Assembly (NCBI GenBank): GCA_024709145.1
Contig: JANJXG010000003.1
Coordinates: 16,776-80,775 of the forward strand
Source of the DNA: Bacteroidales bacterium
Lineage (GTDB): Bacteria; Bacteroidota; Bacteroidia; Bacteroidales; F082
Direction: 5' to 3'
DNA length: 64,000 nt
Below the pieces are notes generated by a model. That model was given only the letters and a program-made list of their open reading frames with translations. It made no database searches and was not told where the DNA came from. Within the stretch, counting starts at the first letter, position 1; each line of letters begins with the position of its first letter. Shown here one piece after another: positions 34,607 to 43,500 of the stretch. The position numbers and the translations under genes are program-made.

Positions 34607-34628
34607 AGGCTTGCAATATGTGTGACGC

Positions 34629-35093
34629 ATGAAACAAAGCAAAAAGTCAGATTTTTCCATTGCCATACTTCGGGTTTTGATTGGTTGGCACTTTCTCTAT
34701 GAGGGACTGGTAAAAGTTTTTCAGCCTGCCTGGACTTCGAAGGCGTATTTATTGGATTCGGCCGGATGGTTCCGCAATTTCTACTTTTGGCTTGCGGGTC
34801 ACGATAAGGTTTTGACCTTCACGGATGCACTGAATGCCTGGGGTCTTACCCTGATCGGTTTTTCGCTTGTGATTGGTTTGATGAGTCGGTGGGCTGCTCT
34901 GGGGGGCATGTTTATCCTTTCCTTGTACTACCTCTCGCACCCGCCATTTCCGGGTCTCAGTTACCTTTTTCCCTCGGACGGAAGCTATTTCATCGTCAAT
35001 AAAACGCTGATCGAGCTATTCTGCATGTTCTTGTTGTATCGCAATCCTACCGACAATCAATTGGGACTTCAGCGATTGTTTAACCGTAAATGA
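34629..35093 (+). CDS. DoxX-family membrane protein
   Basis: This 154-residue protein has about four hydrophobic segments and the DoxX features AILRVLIGWHFLYEGLVKV and LGGMFILSLYYLSHPPF. DoxX was first described as part of thiosulfate:quinone oxidoreductase in archaea; bacterial homologues are often redox-linked. It is the first of six closely spaced genes (10 bp before the first oxidoreductase), so a role in passing electrons from periplasmic sugar oxidation to quinones is an attractive inference. Confidence 0.85.
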   Translation: MKQSKKSDFSIAILRVLIGWHFLYEGLVKVFQPAWTSKAYLLDSAGWFRNFYFWLAGHDKVLTFTDALNAWGLTLIGFSLVIGLMSRWAALGGMFILSLYYLSHPPFPGLSYLFPSDGSYFIVNKTLIELFCMFLLYRNPTDNQLGLQRLFNRK

Positions 35094-35103
35094 TGATAAT
35101 TGA

Positions 35104-36669
35104 ATGAGTTCTTATAACAAAGACGGAAAAAAAGGTATTTCCCGACGTGATATGATTGCCGGATTGGCAGCAGTGCCTGTTTTGGGTGTCATCGGATATG
35201 GATTGTTGAAACACGAACAGGAAAAGGGTAAGCAACAGGCAGCCGGTTTGAAAGAATTACGTCTGACGGCTCCTGCCGGGGTGCCACCACTTGTTGAAGG
35301 ACCTGTGATCAGAATTGGCGTTGTCGGCTGTGGCGGACGCGGTGGTTACCTGATGAAAGCGCTTGGTTTTGTCCATCCCGACAGGATTGATGATTGGGAG
35401 AATAAAGCGAAAACAGATCCCAATATGGCTGACTACCTCCATGAGTTCCGACAACAGGAAGCTCTCAATGTTCAAATCACGGCTGTGTGTGATGTGTTTG
35501 AAAAAAATGCGAAAAGGGCTGTAAAAACAGGTGCCAATGCGCATCGAAATGGTCAGCAGGGAACAATGGGCCGGGAACCCAAAAGTTATCATACTTATGC
35601 TGAATTGGTGGCCGATCCCGAAGTTGATGCTGTGATAGTTGCAACCCCCGACCATTTGCATGTGCCTGTTGCTTTGGCAGCTGCCCGATTCGGAAAACAT
35701 GTTTATTGTGAAAAGCCACTTTCATGGACTGTTGCCGAAACTTTTGAGGTGAGAAAGGTTGTGAAAGATACCGGAATTGTTTTTCAGTTAGGTCATCAGG
35801 GCCGTCAAACTGAGAGTTATCAGGTGGCAAAAATGCTTATCGATCAGGATGTGATCGGGAAAGTTTCGCTCATTGAAGTGTGTACCAACAGAAACGATCC
35901 CAACGGTGCTTGGGTCTATGATATTGACCCTGAGGCAAATGAACAAACTATCGATTGGAAACAATTCATTGGACCTGCACCCTGGCACGATTTCAGCCTG
36001 GAGCGTTTTTTTCGGTGGCGTTGCTGGTGGGATTACAGCACGGGCTTGAGCGGCGATTTATTTACGCACGAATATGATGCCATGAATCAAATCTTTGGAT
36101 TAGGTATCCCACATTCGGCAATGGCTTCGGGCGGCATTTACTTTTACAAAGACGGTAGAACAGTGCCGGATGTGCTGAATATGGCTTTTGAATATCCCGG
36201 TCGCGACCTCACCCTGCTCTACAGCGCCACCCTGAGCAGCGAAAAAAACAGGGGGAAAGCAATTATGGGCCACGATGCATGGATTGAACTGGATGAAAAA
36301 CTAACGGTTTACCTTGATCCGCGCTCCACCCGCTACAAAGATCAGATTGACAAGGGACTGCTCGAACCTTTCAAACCGATATATGCCTATACCCCGGGAC
36401 AAGGCAGTGTTGATGCCATTACCACACCTACTGAAAAATATTTTGCCGGTCGAGGTTTACTCTACACGTACCGTGATGGAAAAGCTGTTGATACCACTCA
36501 CCTTCATTTGAGGGAATGGCTCAACTGCATTCGCCTCAACAACCAAAGCCAGCCCAGCTGCAACATCGACCAGGCATTCGAAGAAGCTATCACGGCTCAC
36601 ATGGGCACCATTTCCTACCAGGAAGGTAGAAGGGCCTTTTGGGATCCGGCCAATGAAAAAATCATGTAA
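35104..36669 (+). CDS. Tat-exported Gfo/Idh/MocA oxidoreductase
   Basis: This 521-residue protein begins with a twin-arginine signal (SRRDMIAGLAAVPVLGVIGY) and then a Rossmann NAD(P) site (IRIGVVGCGGRGGYLMKAL, about residue 75). The dinucleotide-fold landmark HVYCEKPLSW is at about residues 199-208, and QLGHQGRQT and RWRCWWDYSTG follow. It probably oxidises or reduces a sugar carbonyl with a bound nicotinamide in the periplasm, as glucose-fructose oxidoreductase does. The Tat signal lacks a clear cleavage site and may act as an anchor. It lies 11 bp before another family member. Confidence 0.9.
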   Translation: MSSYNKDGKKGISRRDMIAGLAAVPVLGVIGYGLLKHEQEKGKQQAAGLKELRLTAPAGVPPLVEGPVIRIGVVGCGGRGGYLMKALGFVHPDRIDDWENKAKTDPNMADYLHEFRQQEALNVQITAVCDVFEKNAKRAVKTGANAHRNGQQGTMGREPKSYHTYAELVADPEVDAVIVATPDHLHVPVALAAARFGKHVYCEKPLSWTVAETFEVRKVVKDTGIVFQLGHQGRQTESYQVAKMLIDQDVIGKVSLIEVCTNRNDPNGAWVYDIDPEANEQTIDWKQFIGPAPWHDFSLERFFRWRCWWDYSTGLSGDLFTHEYDAMNQIFGLGIPHSAMASGGIYFYKDGRTVPDVLNMAFEYPGRDLTLLYSATLSSEKNRGKAIMGHDAWIELDEKLTVYLDPRSTRYKDQIDKGLLEPFKPIYAYTPGQGSVDAITTPTEKYFAGRGLLYTYRDGKAVDTTHLHLREWLNCIRLNNQSQPSCNIDQAFEEAITAHMGTISYQEGRRAFWDPANEKIM

Positions 36670-36680
36670 TTAAACTGCCT

Positions 36681-37766
36681 ATGAAAGAACACATCCCTCA
36701 GGGGCATTATACGCATTTTCCTGCAATCAACACCGCCATCGTTGGTTTTGGGTTGTCCGGACGTGTTTTTCATGCGCCGCTGATTGCTTTTCACAAAGGT
36801 TTCAGCTTACATACTGTCATGACAAGCGGAAAGGAAGCCGGTCAGTTGTATCCCGGCGTCAGGATTGCGGCCAGTTTTCACCAGGTAATCCAGGATAGTG
36901 CTGTTGAATTGGTTGTGTTGTGCAGCCCGCATCAATTGCATGCTCAGCAGGCCATCGATGCCATGAAAGCGGGAAAGGATGTGGTAATTGAAAAACCTGT
37001 TGCATTGAACAGTAAGGAGTTACGAAAAGTCATTAAAGTAAGCCACGAAACCGGACGCAGTTTTTTCCCTTTTCACAACAGACGATGGGACGGTGATTTT
37101 TTAACAGTAAAGCACCTCTTCAGGGAGGGATATCTGGGCGACATTGTTGAATTTGAATCTCGCTTCGACCGCTTCAGTCCGGAGGTGAACAGAGCTGAAT
37201 GGCGATACACCGACGAGCGAAACGGTGGTACACTTTTCGATCTGGGACCTCACCTTGTTGATCAGGCCATTCATCTGTTCGGGCATCCCGCTGCTGTTCA
37301 TGCCCTGCTGTTTCAGCAACGAAAGGGAAGTCAGACCAACGATGCTTTCGATCTCAGATTGTTATACAAAAACACGGTTGTCAGCCTTAAAGCAGGTATT
37401 TTTATCCCGATGCCGGGTCCGCGCTTTCAGGTTCACGGGAAGAAGGGTTCTTACATTAAATATGGTCTCGATATGCAGGAATCAAGACTCAAGGAAGGGA
37501 AGCTGCCCAACAGCAGTGGCTTTGGTGCCGACCTTGTTAAGAACCACGGGATGGTGCAGTCGGAAATGCTCGATGGAGGCAGTAAAATCAAGTTTCCTAC
37601 TTTTGATGGGAATTATTTGCAATTTTATGAAGAGGTTTATGCTGCCTTGCGGCTGAAGAAACCTGCGCCTGTTTCGGCCATCGATGCCATTGCAGGCCTA
37701 CGTGTTCTCGAAATAGCACTCGAAAGCCACAAACAAGGAAAGGTTATGCAATTTACAATGGATTAA
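36681..37766 (+). CDS. Gfo/Idh/MocA oxidoreductase, cytoplasmic
   Basis: This 361-residue member lacks a signal peptide. The nucleotide site is AIVGFGLSGRVFHAPLI (about residues 19-35), the family motif is VVIEKPVALN, and FHNRRWDGDFLTVK carries a possible catalytic region; GGTLFDLGPHLVDQAIHLFG is typical. It resembles the YdgJ/scyllo-inositol dehydrogenase-like branch. Being cytoplasmic between two exported paralogues, it may reduce an imported keto-sugar, which is inference. Confidence 0.9.
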   Translation: MKEHIPQGHYTHFPAINTAIVGFGLSGRVFHAPLIAFHKGFSLHTVMTSGKEAGQLYPGVRIAASFHQVIQDSAVELVVLCSPHQLHAQQAIDAMKAGKDVVIEKPVALNSKELRKVIKVSHETGRSFFPFHNRRWDGDFLTVKHLFREGYLGDIVEFESRFDRFSPEVNRAEWRYTDERNGGTLFDLGPHLVDQAIHLFGHPAAVHALLFQQRKGSQTNDAFDLRLLYKNTVVSLKAGIFIPMPGPRFQVHGKKGSYIKYGLDMQESRLKEGKLPNSSGFGADLVKNHGMVQSEMLDGGSKIKFPTFDGNYLQFYEEVYAALRLKKPAPVSAIDAIAGLRVLEIALESHKQGKVMQFTMD

Positions 37767-37775
37767 TACTTTCAG

Positions 37776-38633
37776 ATGATGCAAACAAGAAGAGATTTTT
37801 TAAAAAACATTCCACTCGTTTCAGGAACTGTGATGATGACACAATTGTCAACGAATGAAGCATTTGGTTCAAATTTTTTGATCAAAGAAGCCGGCATACA
37901 GCTTTGGACCCTTCGTGATGATATGCAAAAAAATGTGAATGAAACACTGAGGAAAGTTGCTGAGCTGGGATATAAAAGCTTGGAAACCTATGGCTTCGAT
38001 GGGAATTTTTACGGTAAAAAAGCCAGGGAGTTCAGTGATTTCTGCAGGGGTTTGGGAATGAATGTTCACAGTAGCCATACAGGAATCACAGCCGATACAG
38101 CAGCTTCGTTTGCAAATCAGGCAGCCGAGGCAGGGTTGAGTTTTCTCGTTTTGCCATCGATGATGGGCAGACCAGAAAAATCCCTCGATGACTTCAAAAA
38201 AACAGCCGAAGAAATGAATGTTATCGGGGAGCAATGTCTCAAGAGTGGTATTCGATTTGCCTATCATAACCACGATTTTGAATTTCGTACGATGGAAGGG
38301 AAACTTCCTTACGATATTTTACTTCAATATACTGATCCTAAACTTGTTTCATTTCAAATGGATTTGTATTGGGTGACCAGGGCAGGTCACGATCCCTTTA
38401 AATATTTTGATCTGCATCCCGGAAGGTTTACCACCTGGCACATCAAAGATATGGCAGTCGATGGCAAAAGTTGCATTGTGGGCAATGGCAGGATCGATTT
38501 TAAAAATCTGCTTGAAAAGGCAGGTCAGGCAGGTTTGGAAAGGTTATTTGTTGAGCAGGAGCAATACGACGAGGGTACTCCGCTCTACTGTGCCGGCAAA
38601 AGCCTCCAATACATTCAAAAGAAACTTTTTTAA
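37776..38633 (+). CDS. Tat-type sugar isomerase/epimerase-like TIM barrel
   Basis: This 285-residue protein has an N-terminal twin-arginine signal (QTRRDFLKNIPLVSG) and the xylose-isomerase-like (AP endonuclease 2 family) barrel. Landmarks are GIQLWTLRDDMQKNVNETL, GYKSLETYGFDG, FAYHNHDFEF (metal or substrate site), FQMDLYWVTRAGHDP, TWHIKDM and FVEQEQYD near the end. In keto-glycoside systems related proteins act as lyases or isomerases on 3-keto sugars. It lies 9 bp after the cytoplasmic oxidoreductase gene. Confidence 0.88.
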   Translation: MMQTRRDFLKNIPLVSGTVMMTQLSTNEAFGSNFLIKEAGIQLWTLRDDMQKNVNETLRKVAELGYKSLETYGFDGNFYGKKAREFSDFCRGLGMNVHSSHTGITADTAASFANQAAEAGLSFLVLPSMMGRPEKSLDDFKKTAEEMNVIGEQCLKSGIRFAYHNHDFEFRTMEGKLPYDILLQYTDPKLVSFQMDLYWVTRAGHDPFKYFDLHPGRFTTWHIKDMAVDGKSCIVGNGRIDFKNLLEKAGQAGLERLFVEQEQYDEGTPLYCAGKSLQYIQKKLF

Positions 38634-38652
38634 CCAATAAATATCATCTTTT

Positions 38653-40137
38653 ATGGAAGATCAAGCCAATAACAGCAGTGGCATGGACAGACGATCATTT
38701 TTGCGGAACTCTGCATTGACAGCGGCCGGCTTTATGATCCTGCCTAGCCAGGTAATCTCAGGATTAGGCCACAAAGCACCCAGCGACAAACTGAATATCG
38801 TCGGCGTGGGCGTGGGAGGCCGCGGCGGCGGTGTGATTCGTGCCGTCAGTAGCGAAAACATCATTGGACTTTGTGATGTTGACTGGAAGTATTCCAGAAA
38901 AATTTTCAACGAATATCCGGATGCCAAAAAGTATTATGATTGGCGTAAAATGTTTGATGAACTTGGCAAAAGCATTGATGCTGTGGTGGTTGGAACGCCT
39001 GATCATACACATGCCATCATCAGCATCAACGCCATGAAAATGGGAAAGCATGTTTATTGTGAAAAGCCTTTAACCCATTCAGTTTGGGAGTCGCGTCAGA
39101 TGACCGAAGTTGCCCGGCAATATAAAGTAGCTACCCAAATGGGTAACCAGGGTAACTCGGGTGAAGGCATCAGACAAGTGTGCGAGTGGGTGTGGGATGG
39201 TGCAATTGGTGAGGTAAAAGAAGCGCATGCATGGACCAACCGACCCATTTGGCCGCAAGGTTTGCAAAGACCAGCCGATACGCCTCCGGTTCCGGAGACA
39301 TTGAACTGGGATCTCTTCCTCGGACCTGCTAAAGACAGACCTTACAATCCGATCTACACACCCTGGAATTGGCGTGGATGGTGGGATTTCGGCACAGGTG
39401 CACTCGGTGATATGGCCTGCCACATCATGGATCCGATATTTATGTCGCTCAATCTGAAATATCCAAGTAAGGTTCAGGGAACATCTTCCCAATTCAACAC
39501 TGAATCGCCTCCACTGGCAGAGGTGGTGAAATATGTTTTCCCGAAAAGGGATAATTACAAAGGCATCGCCATGCCGGAGGTTAATGTCACCTGGTGGGAT
39601 GGTGGTTTGTTACCGCCTCGTCCGGAAGAATTGCCCGACGGTGAAGTGATGGGCCGAGACCCCAATGGTGGATGCCTGCTGATCGGTTCCAAAGGAAAAA
39701 TCATGACAGGCTGTTATGGAAGAGAGCCATTCCTTTTGCCACTTGATTACGACAAGGAATACAAACGTCCTGCTCCCAGCATGCGCCGTGTTGAAACAAG
39801 TCATGAAATGGATTGGGTGCGGGCTTGCAAGGAAAACCCAGAAAGCCGCACTGAGGCAAGCTCCTATTTTGGGTATTCAGGACCAATGAATGAAATGGTG
39901 GTAATGGGCGTAGTTGCTGTGCGCTTGCAGGATCTCAAACGCGAACTTTTATGGGATGGTGCCAAAATGGAGTTTACCAATATCGGTGCAGATGATGAAA
40001 TCAGGGTAGTGAAGAGTGATAAATTTGAGGTCATCGATGGTCATCCTCATTTCGATACCCAACACGAAACGATGAATGCCCTGGCCGCTGCAAATGAGTA
40101 CATCCGGCATACTTACCGTAAAGGCTGGTCGTTGTAA
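38653..40137 (+). CDS. Tat-exported Gfo/Idh/MocA oxidoreductase (second)
   Basis: This 494-residue protein has a twin-arginine signal (MDRRSFLRNSALTAAGFMIL), a Rossmann site (LNIVGVGVGGRGGGVIRAV), HVYCEKPLTHSVWE and TQMGNQGNSGEG, then WNWRGWWDFGTGALGDMACH. The exported oxidoreductases in this operon share the H-[VY]-YCEKP and GxxGxxG-rich pattern but differ in length and central domain, so they may act on different substrates or stages. It is 19 bp after the TIM-barrel gene and 42 bp before the DUF1080 gene. Confidence 0.9.
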   Translation: MEDQANNSSGMDRRSFLRNSALTAAGFMILPSQVISGLGHKAPSDKLNIVGVGVGGRGGGVIRAVSSENIIGLCDVDWKYSRKIFNEYPDAKKYYDWRKMFDELGKSIDAVVVGTPDHTHAIISINAMKMGKHVYCEKPLTHSVWESRQMTEVARQYKVATQMGNQGNSGEGIRQVCEWVWDGAIGEVKEAHAWTNRPIWPQGLQRPADTPPVPETLNWDLFLGPAKDRPYNPIYTPWNWRGWWDFGTGALGDMACHIMDPIFMSLNLKYPSKVQGTSSQFNTESPPLAEVVKYVFPKRDNYKGIAMPEVNVTWWDGGLLPPRPEELPDGEVMGRDPNGGCLLIGSKGKIMTGCYGREPFLLPLDYDKEYKRPAPSMRRVETSHEMDWVRACKENPESRTEASSYFGYSGPMNEMVVMGVVAVRLQDLKRELLWDGAKMEFTNIGADDEIRVVKSDKFEVIDGHPHFDTQHETMNALAAANEYIRHTYRKGWSL

Positions 40138-40179
40138 TTTGTTATTAATCCATTTAAAATCAATTTAATAAGTGAAATT

Positions 40180-40950
40180 ATGAAGAAAATTATCATTCTA
40201 TCACTGCTGGCTTTGGCAGTGATTTCATGCCAGAACGCAGCACAGAAAACGAACGAAAGCAAGGCTGAACAAAAATCAGCCGTTGTGGCTGACAATACGC
40301 TGTCAGCCGATGAAGCCGCTGCCGGTTGGATGCTCATGTTTGATGGCACAACACCCGGCAAATGGCGGGGCTATGGAAAAGATCATTTCCCTGCAGGATG
40401 GAAAATCGAAAACGGCACCTTGCAGTGTATTGGTTCAGGCCGCGGAGAAGCTGGCTCTCAAGATGGAGGTGACATCATTTTTGATGAAAAATTCAGCAAT
40501 TTTGAGCTTACACTCGAGTGGAAAATCTCTGAAGGTGGCAATAGCGGGATTCTTTACCTGGCGCAGGAACTGCCTGACAAAACTATCTGGCAAACTGCTC
40601 CCGAAATGCAGGTACTCGACAATACCAAGCATCCCGACGGGCGTGATGGTTTGCACAGTGCCGGTGCTCTTTATGATATGATTGGAGTGGCTGCCGACAA
40701 AGTGAAACCTGTTGGTGAATGGAATCAGGTTAAATTGCTCATCTACAAAGGTCTTGTCGAACATTGGCTGAATGGTGAAAAAGTGGTTGAGTACCATCTT
40801 TGGACTCCCGAATGGAATGAAATGGTTGCCAAAAGCAAGTTTCCGCAATACAATCCCGATTGGGCAAATGTAGCTCAGGAAGGTTTCATCGGATTGCAGG
40901 ATCATGGTGATGATGTTTGGTATAAGAACATCAAAATCAGAAAACTGTAA
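40180..40950 (+). CDS. DUF1080 lipoprotein (3-keto-disaccharide hydrolase-like)
   Basis: This 256-residue protein has a lipoprotein signal (MKKIIILSLLALAVISC) and a single DUF1080 concanavalin-like domain from about residue 45: WMLMFDGTTPGKWRGYGKD, FELTLEWKISEGGNSGILY, PEMQVLDN, WNQVKLLIYKGLVEHWLNG and GFIGLQDHGDDVWYKNIKI. Members are reported to cleave 3-keto-glycosides. As the last gene of the operon, ahead of a strong terminator, it fits as the step that breaks the bond after C3 oxidation. Confidence 0.9.
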   Translation: MKKIIILSLLALAVISCQNAAQKTNESKAEQKSAVVADNTLSADEAAAGWMLMFDGTTPGKWRGYGKDHFPAGWKIENGTLQCIGSGRGEAGSQDGGDIIFDEKFSNFELTLEWKISEGGNSGILYLAQELPDKTIWQTAPEMQVLDNTKHPDGRDGLHSAGALYDMIGVAADKVKPVGEWNQVKLLIYKGLVEHWLNGEKVVEYHLWTPEWNEMVAKSKFPQYNPDWANVAQEGFIGLQDHGDDVWYKNIKIRKL

Positions 40951-40969
40951 GTACTTATTGATTTAGTCC

Positions 40970-41025
40970 AAACCGCTTTTTTGGCTTCAATCATTAACGG
41001 ATGAGCCGAAAAGGCGGTTTTTTTT
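40970..41025 (+). terminator. Strong intrinsic terminator of the DoxX-DUF1080 operon
   Basis: AAACCGCTTTTTTGGCT (40970-40986) pairs over 17 positions, with two G-T pairs, with AGCCGAAAAGGCGGTTT (41004-41020), followed by a T run to 41025. It lies 20 bp after the DUF1080 stop. Confidence 0.92.
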
Positions 41026-41092
41026 GCTTGATGGCACGTCTGTAGGGCATCTGTTTGGCTCAAATACTTAATTTCGTGCAAAATTAAAAAGG

Positions 41093-41890
41093 GTGATTGA
41101 AGCGCAGAACCTGAAGATCGGAATAGCAGGAACAGGACGATTGGCCTGGAACCTATGCAATGCTTTGATGGCCTGTGGATTTCGTATTGCTGAAGTGACG
41201 GGGCGGTCTTCCCATAAAATCAGTCAGTTAGCAACCCACTGTTTGGCAGAAGCCGTGGAGAGCCCCTCGGCATTGAGCCCCGGTAACGACCTTTTTGTGT
41301 TGGCTGTAAACGATGATGCTGTTGAAACGGTTGCAGCCCTTTTGCCTGAAACGAAAGGACTCGTTGTTCACACCTCAGGAATGAAAACCCTTGGCAGCCT
41401 CAAAGGGAAGTTTACGAAATCCGGCGTTTTTTACCCCCTTCAGAGCTTCAGCTTCGAGCGTCAACCTGATTTCTCCAGTATCCCGGTTATCATTCAGGCT
41501 TCTGATGGTGATTCGGCTGATCTGCTCCTTTTCATCGGGAATAGATTGAGCCAAAGCGTCGTCAGTTCTACTGATGAGCAGCGACAAACATTACACCTGG
41601 CAGCGGTTTTTGTCAATAATTTTTCGAATGCCCTTTATACTATGGCTCAGGAAATTTTGCATGACAAACAATTATCAATCAGTATCCTACATCCTCTGAT
41701 GCTGGAAACTGTCCTGAAAGTTGGTAGTCAGAATCCCCTGGATGCACAAACCGGACCGGCAAGACGCAACGATTCCGGAACAATTGAGAGGCATTTGCTG
41801 ATGCTTGCCGGGAAACCTGATTTGCTCCAAACCTATCAATTAATGACTGACTTTATTCTGAAGAAATATCACCACAAAAAAGATGAGTAA
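41093..41890 (+). CDS. Rossmann-like and DUF2520 protein
   Basis: This 265-residue protein has an N-terminal NAD(P)-type fold (KIGIAGTGRLAWNLCNALMA) and a helical DUF2520 domain (LHLAAVFVNNFSNALYTMAQ, LMLETVLKVG, TGPARRNDSGTIERHL). It resembles ketopantoate reductase-like or ProC-like oxidoreductases, but the substrate is unknown. The start is GTG. It overlaps the KdsC-like gene by 8 bp, and this pairing is common in Bacteroidota. Confidence 0.88.
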   Translation: MIEAQNLKIGIAGTGRLAWNLCNALMACGFRIAEVTGRSSHKISQLATHCLAEAVESPSALSPGNDLFVLAVNDDAVETVAALLPETKGLVVHTSGMKTLGSLKGKFTKSGVFYPLQSFSFERQPDFSSIPVIIQASDGDSADLLLFIGNRLSQSVVSSTDEQRQTLHLAAVFVNNFSNALYTMAQEILHDKQLSISILHPLMLETVLKVGSQNPLDAQTGPARRNDSGTIERHLLMLAGKPDLLQTYQLMTDFILKKYHHKKDE

Positions 41891-42404
41891 TTACAAGACA
41901 AAATTACTGAGCGTAAACACTTTCATTTTTGATTATGATGGCGTAATGACAGATGGCGTGATCGTGCTCAACAATGAAGGTGAGCCATTGCGAACTGCCA
42001 ATGTGAAAGATGGTTATGCACTTCAATTGATACGGAAGCTAGGTTACAACATTGCCATCATTTCGGGAGGTTATTCGCCGAGCATGCAAAAAAGGTTTGA
42101 CGCCCTCAGCATCACAGATGTTTTTTTAGGAGTGAGCGACAAATTGCAGGTGTATGAAAAGTATCGTGACGATAAAGGACTTACCGATGCTGAGATTGTT
42201 TATATGGGCGATGACATACCTGACTATCGCTGTATGAAAATTGTTGGTGTGCCTACCTGTCCTGCGGATGCTGCTGAAGAAATCAAGCGTATCAGTGTTT
42301 ATATCAGTCACTACAAAGGCGGTCATGGCTGTGTTCGTGATATTATCGAACAGGTGTTGAAGGTTCAGGGAAAATGGATGACAGATCATGCCCATCACTG
42401 GTAA
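41883..42404 (+). CDS. KdsC-like HAD phosphatase
   Basis: This 173-residue HAD-superfamily enzyme without a cap domain resembles 3-deoxy-D-manno-octulosonate 8-phosphate phosphatase of lipopolysaccharide core synthesis. The nucleophile motif is FDYDGVMTDG, motif II lies in IAIISGGYS, and IVYMGDDIPD is the acidic motif. Length is right for KdsC. The nearby lpxB supports an LPS role, but KdsC and generic sugar-acid phosphatases cannot be separated safely. Confidence 0.85.
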   Translation: MSNYKTKLLSVNTFIFDYDGVMTDGVIVLNNEGEPLRTANVKDGYALQLIRKLGYNIAIISGGYSPSMQKRFDALSITDVFLGVSDKLQVYEKYRDDKGLTDAEIVYMGDDIPDYRCMKIVGVPTCPADAAEEIKRISVYISHYKGGHGCVRDIIEQVLKVQGKWMTDHAHHW

Positions 42405-42414
42405 AAAATTTATA

Positions 42415-43341
42415 ATGAATTTTCTTCGACTTATACGCTGGCCGAATCTACTCATCATTGCAGCAACGATGTTTTTGGTGAGGTATTCGATCGTTTGGCC
42501 GGGTCTCAGCCCTTTCGGGCCCGAGGCGATCACACCGATGCCCCTATTCATTTTGCTTGTTGGCGCGTTTATGCTCATTGCGGCTGCCGGTTACATAATC
42601 AACGACCTTAGTGATACAGATGTGGACAGCATCAACAAACCGGACAAAATGATGATTGGAAAAATGATCAGCTTCCGCAATGCTAACAGTCTGTATTTGA
42701 TTTTAAACGGGTTTGTGGTGCTGATTGCAGCCTTCCTTGGGTATAAACTGCAAAGTTGGCGGCTGACTTTGATCCTGTTGATGATGATCGGTTTGCTTTA
42801 TTTTTATTCAAGGCGCTACAAGCGCATGAATCTTATTGGAAACATCGTTGTTGCTGTTGCCAGCTCCATGTCCCTGATCATCGTTTGGCTGACCGATTTT
42901 TTCTATCTTTCAAGGCGCGAAGGGCTTTTTGAGGAAGCGTCAGTCTCCTTCCCGGCCATAACAGCTTTGCTGATGGCTTATACTTTGTTTTCTTTTCTGA
43001 CAAGCATGATCCGCGAGATGGTGAAAGATGTTGAGGACGTTCAAGGTGATACCCGTTACGGGTGCCAAACTTTTCCGGTTGTTGCAGGGGTTAGAGCTGC
43101 CAGAATCTTCTTATTATTAATGAGTGTTATCTTATTGGTATTGATGTTCTTATGGCAATATAATCTTTATCTGAAAACATTTTATACTGCAGCAATCGTT
43201 TTATTTGTATCGGATTTTCTGGCTGTTTACCTGATCATTTTATTGGCAAGAGCCCGGGAAAAGCAACAGTTTCATTATATCTCAGGTGTTGTTAAGTTGC
43301 TGATGGTTAGTGGATTGATATCTCTGTTATTCCTCAGGTAG
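42415..43341 (+). CDS. UbiA-family prenyltransferase
   Basis: This is a 308-residue membrane prenyltransferase with about eight or nine helices. Both Asp-rich motifs are present: NDLSDTDVDSINKPDK and EMVKDVEDVQGDTRYG, needed for Mg2+ and diphosphate binding. It resembles the geranylgeranylglycerol-phosphate synthase-like branch common in Bacteroidota, whose product in this phylum is uncertain; quinone synthesis is an alternative. The ATG at 42415 avoids overlap with the KdsC-like gene; an ATG at 42388 is possible. Confidence 0.88.
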   Translation: MNFLRLIRWPNLLIIAATMFLVRYSIVWPGLSPFGPEAITPMPLFILLVGAFMLIAAAGYIINDLSDTDVDSINKPDKMMIGKMISFRNANSLYLILNGFVVLIAAFLGYKLQSWRLTLILLMMIGLLYFYSRRYKRMNLIGNIVVAVASSMSLIIVWLTDFFYLSRREGLFEEASVSFPAITALLMAYTLFSFLTSMIREMVKDVEDVQGDTRYGCQTFPVVAGVRAARIFLLLMSVILLVLMFLWQYNLYLKTFYTAAIVLFVSDFLAVYLIILLARAREKQQFHYISGVVKLLMVSGLISLLFLR

Positions 43342-43500
43342 ATCTATTTTCTGACGCTGATCTATGTCTTAGGGCGATTTTCGAGCATTTAATCAGAGAA
43401 GACCTGAAAATTATCTTTTATTTTCTTAGCTATTTCTTCCATCTTTGCATCATTGCATGTGTGTGCACAATTATTGGTTAAACTATTCAATTACAAAAAT

